Source: Porphyrobacter sp. GA68
GTDB taxonomy: Bacteria; Pseudomonadota; Alphaproteobacteria; Sphingomonadales; Sphingomonadaceae
Direction of reading: 5' to 3'
Assembly: GCF_022605525.1 (NCBI RefSeq)
Contig: NZ_JAKQYJ010000001.1
Span: 911,001 to 975,000 of the forward strand
Length of the DNA: 64,000 bases
The notes beneath the pieces were generated by a model. It had not been told where the DNA came from. It saw only the letters and a program-made list of their open reading frames with translations, and did no database searches. Positions 25,461-34,196 of this stretch are shown here, in pieces. Position 1 is the first letter of the stretch. Each line of letters opens with the position of its first letter. Made by a program: the position numbers and the translations under genes.

Positions 25461-26900
25461 TCAAAGGCCGGGCGCGACCACCGGCGTCGCTTGAATAGAC
25501 ACTGGCACCCCGCCTAGTGCCTGCCACAGCACAACCCTTGCGCGGCGTGCCCGCCCGGCCGCCGCAGCCGCCTGCTCGCCGCTGGCATCAGCTGTGCGGC
25601 GCGCTTCCAGCACCGTGAGGAAGTCGGCCAGCCCGGCCCGGTAGCGGGCATCCGCCAGTCGCGCCGCCCGCTGCGCGCCGTCGCGCTGGGCCGCCGCCGC
25701 GGCGGCCTCCTGATCGGCTGCTAGAACCAGGCCATAGCCGGCCTCCGCCTCGCCCAGCGCCTGGTAAACCGCGCTGCGATATCGCTGAAAGGCGATTTGC
25801 TTGGCCGCTGCCGCACCGTCGATCTCCGCTTGAATGCGCCCAAAGTCGATCAGCGGTCCCGCAATCGACGCGGCCAGCGTGCCGATCAGCGAGCTTTCGC
25901 TGAACAGATCGCCGATGCCGAACGCCAGCAGTCCGATGGTGGCGGACAGGCCGAGATTTGGAAACCGTTGCCGCGCCGTTGCGGCCAGTTCCGCATCGCT
26001 GGCGGCGAGTTGCGCGGCGGCTTCAAGAATGTCGGGACGGTTGGTCAGCAGCAGGGACGGCGCGCTCGCCGGCGGGGCGGGGAGGCCGCGGTCGATCGGC
26101 TGGCTCGCCAACGCCGCCCGAACGGCGCCAGCGTCCTGGGCAGTCAGGGTGACAAGCTGCCCGACGATGCGCACGCGCTCACTTTCGAGCGCCGCAAGCC
26201 GGCTGCGTGACGCGGCCGCCTGTGCTTCGGCCCGCACCCTGTCGAAGCCGGGCGCGATGCCGGCGCGTTCGCGAACAGCCGCGAGGCGAGCGAGCTCGGT
26301 CGCAGCGTCAAGATCGCTTTGCAGCTGTGCCGCGCGGTCTGACACTGTGCGCCAGTCGATTACATTACCCGCGATTTCCCCTATCAAGGCGAGGCGCACT
26401 GCCGCCACGCCGGCTTCGGCCGCGTCGATCCGCAGCCGCGCCGCGCGTTCCTGCGCCCGCAGACGGCCGAACAGGTCCGCGTCCCAGCGTGCCGTTACGC
26501 TGACGCCGTAACTCGCCTGTTCCGTGTCGACGGCCACGCCCGGCGGCAACGCGCCGCCGAACTGGGCGGGGTTGATCCGTTGACCCGTGACGTTTGCCCC
26601 CGCGTCCACGGCGGGCAGGCGCTCTGCCGTCACTTGCCGCGCGCTGGCACGCGCCTGATCGATCCGGGCAAGCGCCCCGGCCAAGGTTGGAGATTGCTCC
26701 ACCGCGGCCTGCGCCAACTGCGCGAACGCCGGATCGTCTTCTGGCAGAAGACTGGCAAGGGCTGCCTGCTCCGCTTCGCTGGGCGCGTACAGGAAACTGG
26801 CGGGCAGAACCGGTGCCGGCGTGGCGACCTCTGGCGGCGGACCGGCGACGCATCCGCTCAACGCCAGGGCGGCGATGGCGGGGCCGAGCTGCGTTTTCAT
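25461..26900 (-). CDS. Outer membrane efflux lipoprotein (NodT/TolC-like)
   Basis: 479 residues. A signal sequence with lipobox ALSGC (Cys at 17) is followed by two long helical repeats of the outer membrane efflux protein fold: QSPTLAGALARIDQARASARQVTAERLPAVDAGANV near 72-105, LLTNRPDILEAAAQLAASDAELAATARQRFPNLGLSATIG near 285-325, and the second-repeat YRAGLADFLTVLEARRT near 425. It forms the outer membrane tunnel of a tripartite pump. Its start overlaps the adaptor gene stop by four bases, making it the last gene of the efflux operon. Confidence 0.93.
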   Translation of the reverse strand: MKTQLGPAIAALALSGCVAGPPPEVATPAPVLPASFLYAPSEAEQAALASLLPEDDPAFAQLAQAAVEQSPTLAGALARIDQARASARQVTAERLPAVDAGANVTGQRINPAQFGGALPPGVAVDTEQASYGVSVTARWDADLFGRLRAQERAARLRIDAAEAGVAAVRLALIGEIAGNVIDWRTVSDRAAQLQSDLDAATELARLAAVRERAGIAPGFDRVRAEAQAAASRSRLAALESERVRIVGQLVTLTAQDAGAVRAALASQPIDRGLPAPPASAPSLLLTNRPDILEAAAQLAASDAELAATARQRFPNLGLSATIGLLAFGIGDLFSESSLIGTLAASIAGPLIDFGRIQAEIDGAAAAKQIAFQRYRSAVYQALGEAEAGYGLVLAADQEAAAAAAQRDGAQRAARLADARYRAGLADFLTVLEARRTADASGEQAAAAAGRARRARVVLWQALGGVPVSIQATPVVAPGL

Positions 26901-27886
26901 TGGTCCCCGCCCTGACGAGCCGGAATGAAGGCGTCCACCTGCTGCCCGACGCGGAACAGGTCGCGTGCCTCGGCCGGCAGGGCATAAATCACCTGCAGCA
27001 CCCGTACATCAACCCGTTCCTGCGCACTGTTGGTGAGCGAGCGCTTGGCCACGACGAGCGGTTCTGCCCTGACGAAGGCGGCCTGCACCTGCCGCCTCGC
27101 CGCGCCGCGGGGCGAAACGGTGGCGGCCTGGCCCAAGGCTACCCGGCCGGCCTGCTCTTCGTCGATATCGATCCGCACGTGCAGCGGGCGGGTTTCGCCC
27201 ATTTCGATCAGCGGCGCGGCGTTGCCGCCACCTTGGGTCGCGACGTATTCGCCGGGCCGGATGTTCACGCCGAGGATTTCGCCCGCAATGGGCGCGCGGA
27301 CGGTAAGGCGGCCAATCTCGGTGCGGCTGCTGTTCGCCCGCGCCTGCGCCTGCGCCAGCCGCGCTTCGGCCAACTGCAGGCGCTGGGCCGCTGCCGCGAC
27401 CTCGCCTTCCGCAGCAATCACCTCCGCCCGGCTGACGGCGGCGGGGTCGTCCACCGACCTGTACAGGGCGAGCTGCTGCGCTGCGATGGCTCTGGCGGTG
27501 CTTGCCTCTGCGATCGCCGCGCGAGCTTCTGTGATGCCGGCCTCAGCCTCGCGCAGCTGGGCTTGCGCCGCGCGGTCGTCAACGGTGAACAGCGGTTGCC
27601 CGCGCGTCACGAAATCACCTGGCTGCACCCGCAAGGCCTTGACGAGGCCTGGCAGGGCCGACCCGATCTGAACCAGCTCGCTTGACGGCTCCACGATGCC
27701 GCTGCCGGCAACACGCGCGGTATTGGCCAGTTCGGCGGGCGCGCGAGCCGGTTCGCGCGCCGGTTGGCTGAGGGCGCGATCCGGTTGCCCGCTCCAAATG
27801 AACAAGGCGGCGATGACCAGGCCGGCGAGTGCCAGCACCGGCAGCACCTGCCGCGCGAAACTGAAATTGCGAAGGGCAAGGGCCAT
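26897..27886 (-). CDS. HlyD-family periplasmic adaptor (DevB-like)
   Basis: 329 residues. One N-terminal membrane helix (about 14-31) is followed by the lipoyl/barrel-sandwich half GSALPGLVKALRVQPGDFVTRGQPLFTVDDR, a coiled-coil hairpin rich in Ala/Glu (about 110-195), the second lipoyl half LTVRAPIAGEILGVNIRPGEYV, and a beta-barrel domain. It links the inner membrane ABC transporter to the TolC-like tunnel. It overlaps its neighbours on both sides by a few bases, which is typical of a tightly coupled efflux operon. Confidence 0.92.
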   Translation of the reverse strand: MALALRNFSFARQVLPVLALAGLVIAALFIWSGQPDRALSQPAREPARAPAELANTARVAGSGIVEPSSELVQIGSALPGLVKALRVQPGDFVTRGQPLFTVDDRAAQAQLREAEAGITEARAAIAEASTARAIAAQQLALYRSVDDPAAVSRAEVIAAEGEVAAAAQRLQLAEARLAQAQARANSSRTEIGRLTVRAPIAGEILGVNIRPGEYVATQGGGNAAPLIEMGETRPLHVRIDIDEEQAGRVALGQAATVSPRGAARRQVQAAFVRAEPLVVAKRSLTNSAQERVDVRVLQVIYALPAEARDLFRVGQQVDAFIPARQGGDQ

Positions 27887-28614
27887 CAGTGGTGCTCCGG
27901 CATGTCGGTTCCGTCATGGGTGATGTTGCCGTCTTCCATGACCAGGATGCGGTCGGCGAGATCGAAGATGCGGTTGTCGTGCGTGACGATGATGCAGGCG
28001 CGATCCTGCGCCACCGCAACTTCGCGCAGAAGGTCCATGACCCGGCGCCCCGAGGCCGCGTCGAGCGCGGCGGTCGGCTCGTCGCAGACCACCAGGCGCG
28101 GCTGGTGCACCAGCGCGCGGGCGATGGCGACGCGCTGCTGCTGCCCTCCGGACAGCTGGCCGGGAAGCTTGTCGGCCTGGTTCAGGATGTTGAGCTTGTC
28201 CAGCACCGCCATGGCACGTTCCCGCGCCTCGTTCCGCGCCATGCCCTGTGCGATAAGCGGAACCGCCGCGTTGCTGGCGACGTCGATCGAGGGGATGAGG
28301 TTGTACTGCTGGAAGATGAAGCCGATGTTGCGCAGCCGGAACTCCACAAGGCCGCTGTCGGACAGGCGGTATATGTCGGTGCCGAACACTTCCACCTCGC
28401 CGCTGGTGGGCCACAGGATCCCGCACATGATGGAGATCAGGGTCGTTTTGCCCGACCCGCTTTCGCCAACCAGGTATGTCAGTTCGCCCGCGCGAACATC
28501 TAGGTCTATGCCGTGCAGCACTTCGACGGTCTGGCCCCCGGCAGTGAAGGCCTTGGTAACGCCGCGCGTTCGGATCGCCGCGTCGGGAGTGGCGGGCAAG
28601 GGCTGCGCGGCCAT
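27886..28614 (-). CDS. ABC transporter ATP-binding protein (DevA/MacB-LolD type)
   Basis: 242 residues. Walker A is GESGSGKTT (near 51-59), the Q-loop lies in FIFQQYNLIP, the signature is LSGGQQQRVAIARAL, Walker B is LVVCDEPTAALD, and the H-loop is IIVTHDNRIFDLADRIL. The short length and the motif spacing match type VII (MacB/LolD/DevA) ATPases that drive mechanotransmission rather than solute passage. It overlaps the adjoining permease and adaptor genes by one base each. Confidence 0.95.
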   Translation of the reverse strand: MAAQPLPATPDAAIRTRGVTKAFTAGGQTVEVLHGIDLDVRAGELTYLVGESGSGKTTLISIMCGILWPTSGEVEVFGTDIYRLSDSGLVEFRLRNIGFIFQQYNLIPSIDVASNAAVPLIAQGMARNEARERAMAVLDKLNILNQADKLPGQLSGGQQQRVAIARALVHQPRLVVCDEPTAALDAASGRRVMDLLREVAVAQDRACIIVTHDNRIFDLADRILVMEDGNITHDGTDMPEHH

Positions 28615-29750
28615 TACCGGAACACCTCGGCCGGTTCGGTCCTGAGCACGTTGCGCAGCGCCAGCCAGCCGGTCAGCGTCAAGATCAGGCTGACCGCCAG
28701 CAAGCTGATGAGCGGCACCTGCCAGGGGATGTAGAAGCCCTTGAACGTCGGCTCCCCGGAAAAGCCCCAGATGAACAGCACGGTGCCCACCACCCCAAGG
28801 CCATAGCCGATCAATCCGACCAGCCCCGCCTGCGCGGCGACCATGCGGCGAATCTTGCCGTTGGTGACGCCGATCGCCTTCAGCGCGCCGAACTGCTTCA
28901 GGTTGTCGCGGATGAACAGGCTGAACGTCAGCCCGACAATCGCCACCCCCACGATGAACCCCAGGGCAACCGTGATCCCGAAGTTGAGCGGAATGCCGGT
29001 GTTTTCAATGATGAAGTTGATGCCATCGCGTGCGAAGTCGTCCCGGGGGCGTGCCCTTAGCCCCGTCTGCTGTTCGATCCGGCTGGCCAGTTGCGCCGCG
29101 GTGATGCCGGGCGCGGCGCCGACCAGGACAAAAGACAGCCGGTTGCGTGTGCCCGGCACGTAATTGAGCGCCTGGCTGTATTTGGTGTAAAGCGTGACCT
29201 GACTGGTGAAGCTGGGGATCGCGTCGGCGACGCCGCGGATGACGGCACGCTGGTCGTTCAGTTCCAGCCGCTGGCCGATCGGGCTTTCACCGGCCGGGAA
29301 CATGCGCGTCGCGCCGACATCGTCGATGATGACGCTGTCGGGTTGGGACAGGACCTCCACCGTGCCGACGGTCATCCCCTTGGGCAAACCGATCAGGGTC
29401 GCATCGTCAACCCCGATCACCGTCACCCCTTCGAGATCGCCGTCGCCCGTGCGCACCGATGCGCCGGCGCGCAGATGCGGCACGGCCCATTCCACGCCGG
29501 GGACGCTGCGCACCCGGTCCAGTGCGGTCACGGGCATGGCATAGGCGACGTCGGTAGTGCGGCTGACCGGGTCCATCACCCAGATGTCGGCACTTGGCAC
29601 GTTGTAAACGCCGGACGATCCCCGTTCGATGAGATTTACAAAGATGGTCAGCTGCTGGGTGATGAGCAGCGTGGAAAAGGCGATACCAAACACCAGACCG
29701 TAGAACTTCTGTGCGTCGCCCGTCAGCATTCGAATGGCGATCCAGATCAC
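28614..29750 (-). CDS. ABC transporter permease (FtsX/MacB-like, DevC type)
   Basis: 378 residues from the GTG at 29750, preceded by GGGAAAGG; an alternative GTG lies 9 codons upstream. The protein has one N-terminal helix (near residue 15-35), a large periplasmic domain (about 36-250) and three C-terminal helices (near 260-280, 310-330 and 350-370), the type VII ABC layout. The segment RDNLKQFGALKAIGVTNGKIRRMV is the FtsX-type coupling region. It is the first gene of the operon permease-ATPase-adaptor-outer membrane channel, an order like devCA-devB-tolC. The substrate (drug, lipid or toxin) is unknown. Confidence 0.92.
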   Translation of the reverse strand: MIWIAIRMLTGDAQKFYGLVFGIAFSTLLITQQLTIFVNLIERGSSGVYNVPSADIWVMDPVSRTTDVAYAMPVTALDRVRSVPGVEWAVPHLRAGASVRTGDGDLEGVTVIGVDDATLIGLPKGMTVGTVEVLSQPDSVIIDDVGATRMFPAGESPIGQRLELNDQRAVIRGVADAIPSFTSQVTLYTKYSQALNYVPGTRNRLSFVLVGAAPGITAAQLASRIEQQTGLRARPRDDFARDGINFIIENTGIPLNFGITVALGFIVGVAIVGLTFSLFIRDNLKQFGALKAIGVTNGKIRRMVAAQAGLVGLIGYGLGVVGTVLFIWGFSGEPTFKGFYIPWQVPLISLLAVSLILTLTGWLALRNVLRTEPAEVFR

Positions 29751-29788
29751 GCGGCAACCTTGCCTTTCCCGCACCACACGCGCATTAA

Positions 29789-29822
29789 TGAACGCGGGTG
29801 TTCAACTGAACGGGACCGTTCA
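29789..29822. promoter_or_regulatory. Two tandem palindromic operators between the efflux operon and tetR
   Basis: TGAACGCGGGTGTTCA (29789-29804) and TGAACGGGACCGTTCA (29807-29822) share TGAACG...GTTCA arms, are 16 bp each and are centred 18 bp apart. The second is a perfect 7-bp arm palindrome. They occupy the divergent region between the permease start and the TetR gene, the expected place for binding by that TetR protein, with two dimers side by side. Confidence 0.75.
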
Positions 29823-29824
29823 TT

Positions 29825-30451
29825 TTGTCAAGAGAGGGAAACAGGCGCGGCGGCAGGCCAATGGATCTTGCAAAACGGCAGGCTATTCTGGACGCCGCCA
29901 CGCACGCCTTCTTCGCTCACGGATTCGCCGGTGCGACCATCGAGCAGATCGCTGCCGACGCAGGCGTTTCCAAAGTCACCGTTTACAGCCATTTCGGGGA
30001 TAAGCGCGGGCTGTTCACCGCCGCAGTCGAAGGCGAGTGCGAGCGGATGGGTGACGTTTTCACGCTCGATCGCCTTCCGGCAGGAACGCTGAGGGAAAAG
30101 CTCATCGCCATCGGAGAAGCGATGGTGGCGTTTCTGTCCCGCCCGGAGATGGTGCAGTTCGACCGCCGCATAGCCGCCGAAACAGAGGTCGAGCCGGAAA
30201 TCGGCGCGGCGTTCCTGCAGGCTGGCCCCTATGCGATGATCCGGGCCTTCAGCGGCTTCCTCGATTCACTGGCGGAGGCGGGTGAGGTGGACATTGCCGA
30301 CACCACCCTCGCGGCCGAGCAATTCGCCTCCATGTGCAAGGGGCTGGGGGATGTCGAACGCCGCTTTGGCAAGGCCAATGACCCGGCGCGCAACCGGGAC
30401 AGGATTCTGGGGGCTGTCGAGGTGTTTTGCCGCGCCTATGGCGCTGGATGA
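29825..30451 (+). CDS. TetR/AcrR family repressor of the adjacent ABC efflux operon
   Basis: Up to 208 residues from a TTG at 29825, or 196 from the ATG at 29861. The longer form includes RRGGRP, a basic segment often found just before the HTH in this family, but neither start has a good ribosome-binding site. The HTH is AKRQAILDAATHAFFAHGFAGATIEQIAADAGVSKVTVYSHFGDKRGLF. The C-terminal domain resembles the AefR/AcrR class. It diverges from the efflux permease across two tandem palindromes and probably represses both its own gene and the pump. Confidence 0.9.
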   Translation: MSREGNRRGGRPMDLAKRQAILDAATHAFFAHGFAGATIEQIAADAGVSKVTVYSHFGDKRGLFTAAVEGECERMGDVFTLDRLPAGTLREKLIAIGEAMVAFLSRPEMVQFDRRIAAETEVEPEIGAAFLQAGPYAMIRAFSGFLDSLAEAGEVDIADTTLAAEQFASMCKGLGDVERRFGKANDPARNRDRILGAVEVFCRAYGAG

Positions 30452-30455
30452 CGGA

Positions 30456-31748
30456 TCAGGCGGGACGCCGCGCGTAGATGCCGAAGCCCGCGATCACCGC
30501 GTAGCACACGGCAGGCAGGATGAGGGCGAACGCCAGGCTGCCGCTCGCATCGGCCAGCATGCCGAACAGCAGTGGCACGATGGCGCCGCCGCAGATCGCG
30601 ACATTGATGATCCCCGAACCGTCGGCAGCGCGCGACCCCAGACGTTCGCACGCAAGCGAGAAGATGGTCGGGAACATGATCGCGTTCATGAGACCGACCG
30701 CCAGCAGGCTGTATCCCGCCACTGTTCCCGTGCTGTTGGCCGAGATCGTCACCAGCGTTATCGCCCCTGCCGCGACCGTCGCCAGCAACAGCCCCGGGCT
30801 GACCATCCGCAGCAGCGCGGAACCGATGAAACGCCCGACCAGCGCGCCGCCCCAGTACAAGGGAATGAGCTTGCCCGCCTCCTGCTCCGGCAGGGCGAGA
30901 ACGTCGGCCTGCATCAGGTAATTCACAATGATGGAGCCGATCGCGACCTCGGCGCCCACGTAAAGGAAGATGCACAGCGCGCCCAGTCCGAAGCGCGGGC
31001 GGCGGAGCAGCTGGAACCCGGCGGTGAAGCTCGCCGCCTCGTGCCTCTCCCCCTGCAGCCGGTTACGGAACGCCCAGACCACCGCAGCGACGATCGCCAG
31101 CGCAACGGCAAGGCCCAGATAGCCATTGACGATCGCCTGGCTTTCCGCCCGCTGGTACGCGACCAGCGCCGGCCCCGACAGCTCGGCCGCGCTGACCGTC
31201 GCGAGGCTGCCAAGGATGAGGATGGCTCCGAAGTAGGGAAAGATCGTCGTGCCAAGCGAATTGAACGCCTGCGCAAAGGTCAGCCGGCTGTGCGTTGTGC
31301 GTGCCGGGCCGAGCAGGCTGATGAGCGGGTTGGCCACGACCTGTACGACCACCACCCCGCTCGCCAGCACGAACAGCGCAAACAGGAACAGCGGGTATTG
31401 CGCCGATTGGCTGGCCGGAATGAACAGGAGGCATCCGGTCATCATCACGAGCAGGCCGGCCACCGCGCCGCGCATGTAACCGATCCGTTTCACCAGCTGC
31501 GCGCCCGGAATGCCGATGATGGCATAGGCGGCGAAGAAGCAGAACTGCACCAGCATGGCTTGCGTGTAATTGAGCGTGAACAGCTCTTTCAGCTTGGGAA
31601 TGATCACATCGTTCAGCGAGGTGATCCCTCCGAAGATGAAGAACAGGCCGAAAACGAAATACTGCAGCCCCGGTGCGTTGACCGGCGCTCCTTCGGCCTC
31701 AACGGGGGTTGGATCGGTGCTTGTGGCGATCTCAGGTGCCAGCGCCAT
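30456..31748 (-). CDS. Sugar MFS transporter (FucP/GluP-like, FHS family)
   Basis: 430 residues with 12 predicted membrane segments. Characteristic segments are FVFGLFFIFGGITSLNDVIIPKLKELF near 31-57, AMLVQFCFFAAYAIIGIPGAQLVKRIGYMRG, and VVVVQVVANPLISLLG with the FHS-type QxxANP motif. These match fucose:H+ and glucose/galactose symporters; substrate specificity is not clear. A 28-residue soluble N-terminal extension (APEIATSTDPTPVEAEG) is slightly long. It is convergent with tetR (four bases between stops) and carries no sugar catabolic gene beside it. Confidence 0.92.
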   Translation of the reverse strand: MALAPEIATSTDPTPVEAEGAPVNAPGLQYFVFGLFFIFGGITSLNDVIIPKLKELFTLNYTQAMLVQFCFFAAYAIIGIPGAQLVKRIGYMRGAVAGLLVMMTGCLLFIPASQSAQYPLFLFALFVLASGVVVVQVVANPLISLLGPARTTHSRLTFAQAFNSLGTTIFPYFGAILILGSLATVSAAELSGPALVAYQRAESQAIVNGYLGLAVALAIVAAVVWAFRNRLQGERHEAASFTAGFQLLRRPRFGLGALCIFLYVGAEVAIGSIIVNYLMQADVLALPEQEAGKLIPLYWGGALVGRFIGSALLRMVSPGLLLATVAAGAITLVTISANSTGTVAGYSLLAVGLMNAIMFPTIFSLACERLGSRAADGSGIINVAICGGAIVPLLFGMLADASGSLAFALILPAVCYAVIAGFGIYARRPA

Positions 31749-31811
31749 TTCAGTTCCCCCTCCCGATCAAATCACGTCAGCAGCACAGTAGAAGCGTTTT
31801 GCGCCCTGTGC

Positions 31812-32396
31812 TCAAGTGTCAGCCCGGTCGCTTTCCACACCGGAGAACTGGGTGGCGGCGCTTATGACCTGCTCTCCAACCAGCAGCAATTGGGCGCGCA
31901 CCCGGTCGTCGCGGCATTCGCCTTCGGGGCTGAACAATTCGGGATGGGTGCGGATGGTCACGCCCATTGGCGTCGGCCAGCCGCGCAGGGCGTGCACTAT
32001 GGAACGCATGGTGAGCAGCGTGCCCATCGCCGCCTGGTCGCCATAGGCGGTGGCGATCAGGCCCACCGGGCGGCCATGCAGATAAGGGCGCACGTCTCCG
32101 GCCAACCCTTCCAGGTAGTCGAGCGCGTTCTTGACCAGCCCGGAGATGGTCCCGTGATAGCCCGGCGCGGCGATGATGATGCCATCGGCCGCCCGCACCG
32201 CATCGACCAGCGCCGCGCCCGATTGCACATCGTGGCCAATCCCCCGATAGTGCGGCAGATCGGCCAGGTATGCGCCTCCGAACACGGTCAGCTCGGCTCC
32301 TGCCGCAACGGCGGGCTGCGCGGCCTGCCGCAGCGCCAGTTCGGTTGTACTGCCGGGGAATACCGTGCCGCCGATCGCGACGATGCGCATGGTCAT
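31812..32396 (-). CDS. NAD(P)H-dependent FMN reductase family flavoprotein
   Basis: 194 residues. It starts MTMRIVAIGGTVFPGSTTELAL, where the GGT-x-PGS-T loop binds the FMN phosphate, and contains ADGIIIAAPGYHGTISGLVKNALDYLEG, the family flavin/dimer region, and the GRPVGLIATAYG segment. Such enzymes reduce FMN or quinones, or act as SsuE-like partners. Its start overlaps the glpD stop by four bases (ATGA), so it is co-transcribed with glpD. The specific acceptor cannot be inferred. Confidence 0.85.
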   Translation of the reverse strand: MTMRIVAIGGTVFPGSTTELALRQAAQPAVAAGAELTVFGGAYLADLPHYRGIGHDVQSGAALVDAVRAADGIIIAAPGYHGTISGLVKNALDYLEGLAGDVRPYLHGRPVGLIATAYGDQAAMGTLLTMRSIVHALRGWPTPMGVTIRTHPELFSPEGECRDDRVRAQLLLVGEQVISAATQFSGVESDRADT

Positions 32397-33886
32397 GCGG
32401 CCGGCTCCCGGATCATATACGCGGTCAGCGCCGCTGTCTCAGCTGGCGAAAAGCGCAGGCCCAGCTTGGTGCGGCGCCACAGGACGTCATCGGCGGTCCG
32501 CGCCCATTCCCGGGCCATCAGGTAATCGACCTCGCACTGGTGCAGGCCGTGTCCGAACTGGCGGCCGCACTCGGCCCTTGAGGTGCGCTCGCCGAAGATC
32601 GTGAAGCAGAAGGTGCCATAAGCCCGGGCGATACGCCGGATCGTGCGCGCGTCAAGAAAGGAGTAGCGTTCCCGCAGTTGCTCCTCCAGGTGGTCGATAT
32701 CATCGGCGGGGAAGTCGCCGCCGGGCAATGCCGCGGCGCCGGTCCATCCGCTCTGCCCGGCGAGCGAGATACATCTTCCCAGCAAGTCCACCGCTTCCTG
32801 GGCCAGATGGCGGTACACCGTCAGCTTGCCGCCAAAGACAGTCAGGAGCGGCGCGCCTTCGCTTTGCGGTGACAGCTGCAGGCGATAGCCGCGGGTTGCG
32901 TCCTCCGGGCGCCCGGACCCGTCATGCACGAGTGGCCGAACGCCGGCGAAGCTCCACAGGACGTCGGCGCGCCCGATCGGCTGGCGAAAGAAGCGGTTGG
33001 CGGCCGCGCACAGGTAGGCGATCTCCTCCTCGCTGGCTTGCACCTGGTCCAGCGGGCCGGTGTGTTCGGCGTCCGTGGTGCCGATCAGCGTGAAATCCTC
33101 CTCATAGGGAATCGCGAAAAAGATGCGCCGATCGGGCAGTTGCAGGAAATACGGATACGGGTGGTCGAACAGCTTGCGCGTGACGATGTGCGAGCCGCGG
33201 ACCAGCCGCATCCGGTGGCTGCTGGCGATGCTGCCCGCCGCCAGCAGGTTCACCGCGCCCGGACCCGCCGCGTTCACCAGCGCCCTGGCGCGGTATTCCG
33301 CGCCGCCTGCCGTAATGCGCCAGCCGCCTTCCTCCCGCATGAAAGCGGTCACGCGGCAGCGCGTGCGGATATCGGCGCCCCGGTTGGCCGCATCCCGCGC
33401 ATTGAGCACCACCAGCCGCGCGTCATCTCCCCAGCAGTCGGAAAACACGAGGGCGCGGGTGTATTCCGGGCGCAGCACGGTGCCTGCCGGATGTTTCTGG
33501 AGCCGAATAGTGCGGGTCCTGGGCGACCGCGTGCCTGCCCCCAGATGATCGTAAAGGAACAGCCCGGCGCGCAGCAACCAGTAGGAACGGAGGCCCGGCA
33601 CATGCGGCAGAACGAAATGGAGGGGCCAGATCACATGCGGCGCAATGGCGCGCAGCTTCTCGCGCTCCAACAGCGCTTCACGCACCAGACCGAACTCCCG
33701 GTGTTCGAGATAGCGCAGTCCCCCATGGATCAGCTTGGACGAGGCAGACGACGTGCCGGTCGCCAGATCCCCTTGTTCCAGCAGCAGCACCCGCGCACCC
33801 CGCCCCGCCGCGTCGCGCGCGATGCCGCACCCGTTGATGCCGCCGCCTACGACGGCAATGTCATAGGGGGTGTCGCGGGCGGCCAT
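32393..33886 (-). CDS. glpD: Aerobic glycerol-3-phosphate dehydrogenase
   Basis: 497 residues. The FAD-binding Rossmann motif AVVGGGINGCGIARDAAGRG is at about 11-30, followed by GDLATGTSSASSKLIHGGLRYLE, the family signature. It has the DAO domain and a C-terminal domain (FPADDIDHLEEQL...) typical of GlpD. The enzyme oxidises sn-glycerol 3-phosphate to dihydroxyacetone phosphate at the inner membrane and passes electrons to ubiquinone. Neither glpK nor glpF is next to it; an FMN reductase gene is coupled downstream. Confidence 0.96.
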   Translation of the reverse strand: MAARDTPYDIAVVGGGINGCGIARDAAGRGARVLLLEQGDLATGTSSASSKLIHGGLRYLEHREFGLVREALLEREKLRAIAPHVIWPLHFVLPHVPGLRSYWLLRAGLFLYDHLGAGTRSPRTRTIRLQKHPAGTVLRPEYTRALVFSDCWGDDARLVVLNARDAANRGADIRTRCRVTAFMREEGGWRITAGGAEYRARALVNAAGPGAVNLLAAGSIASSHRMRLVRGSHIVTRKLFDHPYPYFLQLPDRRIFFAIPYEEDFTLIGTTDAEHTGPLDQVQASEEEIAYLCAAANRFFRQPIGRADVLWSFAGVRPLVHDGSGRPEDATRGYRLQLSPQSEGAPLLTVFGGKLTVYRHLAQEAVDLLGRCISLAGQSGWTGAAALPGGDFPADDIDHLEEQLRERYSFLDARTIRRIARAYGTFCFTIFGERTSRAECGRQFGHGLHQCEVDYLMAREWARTADDVLWRRTKLGLRFSPAETAALTAYMIREPAA

Positions 33887-34196
33887 GACCTGCAGCTAGC
33901 AGAACGGGTCTAGGCAGAACAGTGCGGCAGCCGACTCGGCAGCTTGCCGGTGGTAGCCGATGAGCACGTGCGAGCGACCGTCGAATGGTAGAGGTGGGAG
34001 CAGCAGAAGTTACGCAGCCATTGCCTATCTTGGTAGGAAGCCGGCAACGAGTATTTTTTTTGGGATCAACAGCATGAAGAAAGCAGCATCACGTTTTTGT
34101 ACTTGAGATGTTAAAGTTTTCTGGTGCGGCGCGAAACACGCAAAGCTTGCGCAGCACCTGTATTGGTGAGACTATGGTTAACAGGAGGACGCCGCC
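33887..34196. other. Divergent intergenic region between glpD and the second PEPxxWA gene
   Basis: 310 bases with no reading frame that looks coding. It contains an eight-T run (34053-34060), AT-rich patches near 34080-34130, GTTAAC at 34177-34182 and the strong AGGAGG ribosome-binding site of the downstream gene. No convincing promoter pair or hairpin was found. Confidence 0.4.

Noticed and set aside
30282..32525. 747-codon open frame on the plus strand across tetR, MFS transporter and FMN reductase
   Set aside because: It is Arg/Gln/His-rich with no fold and crosses three well-supported genes on both strands; it arises from GC bias.
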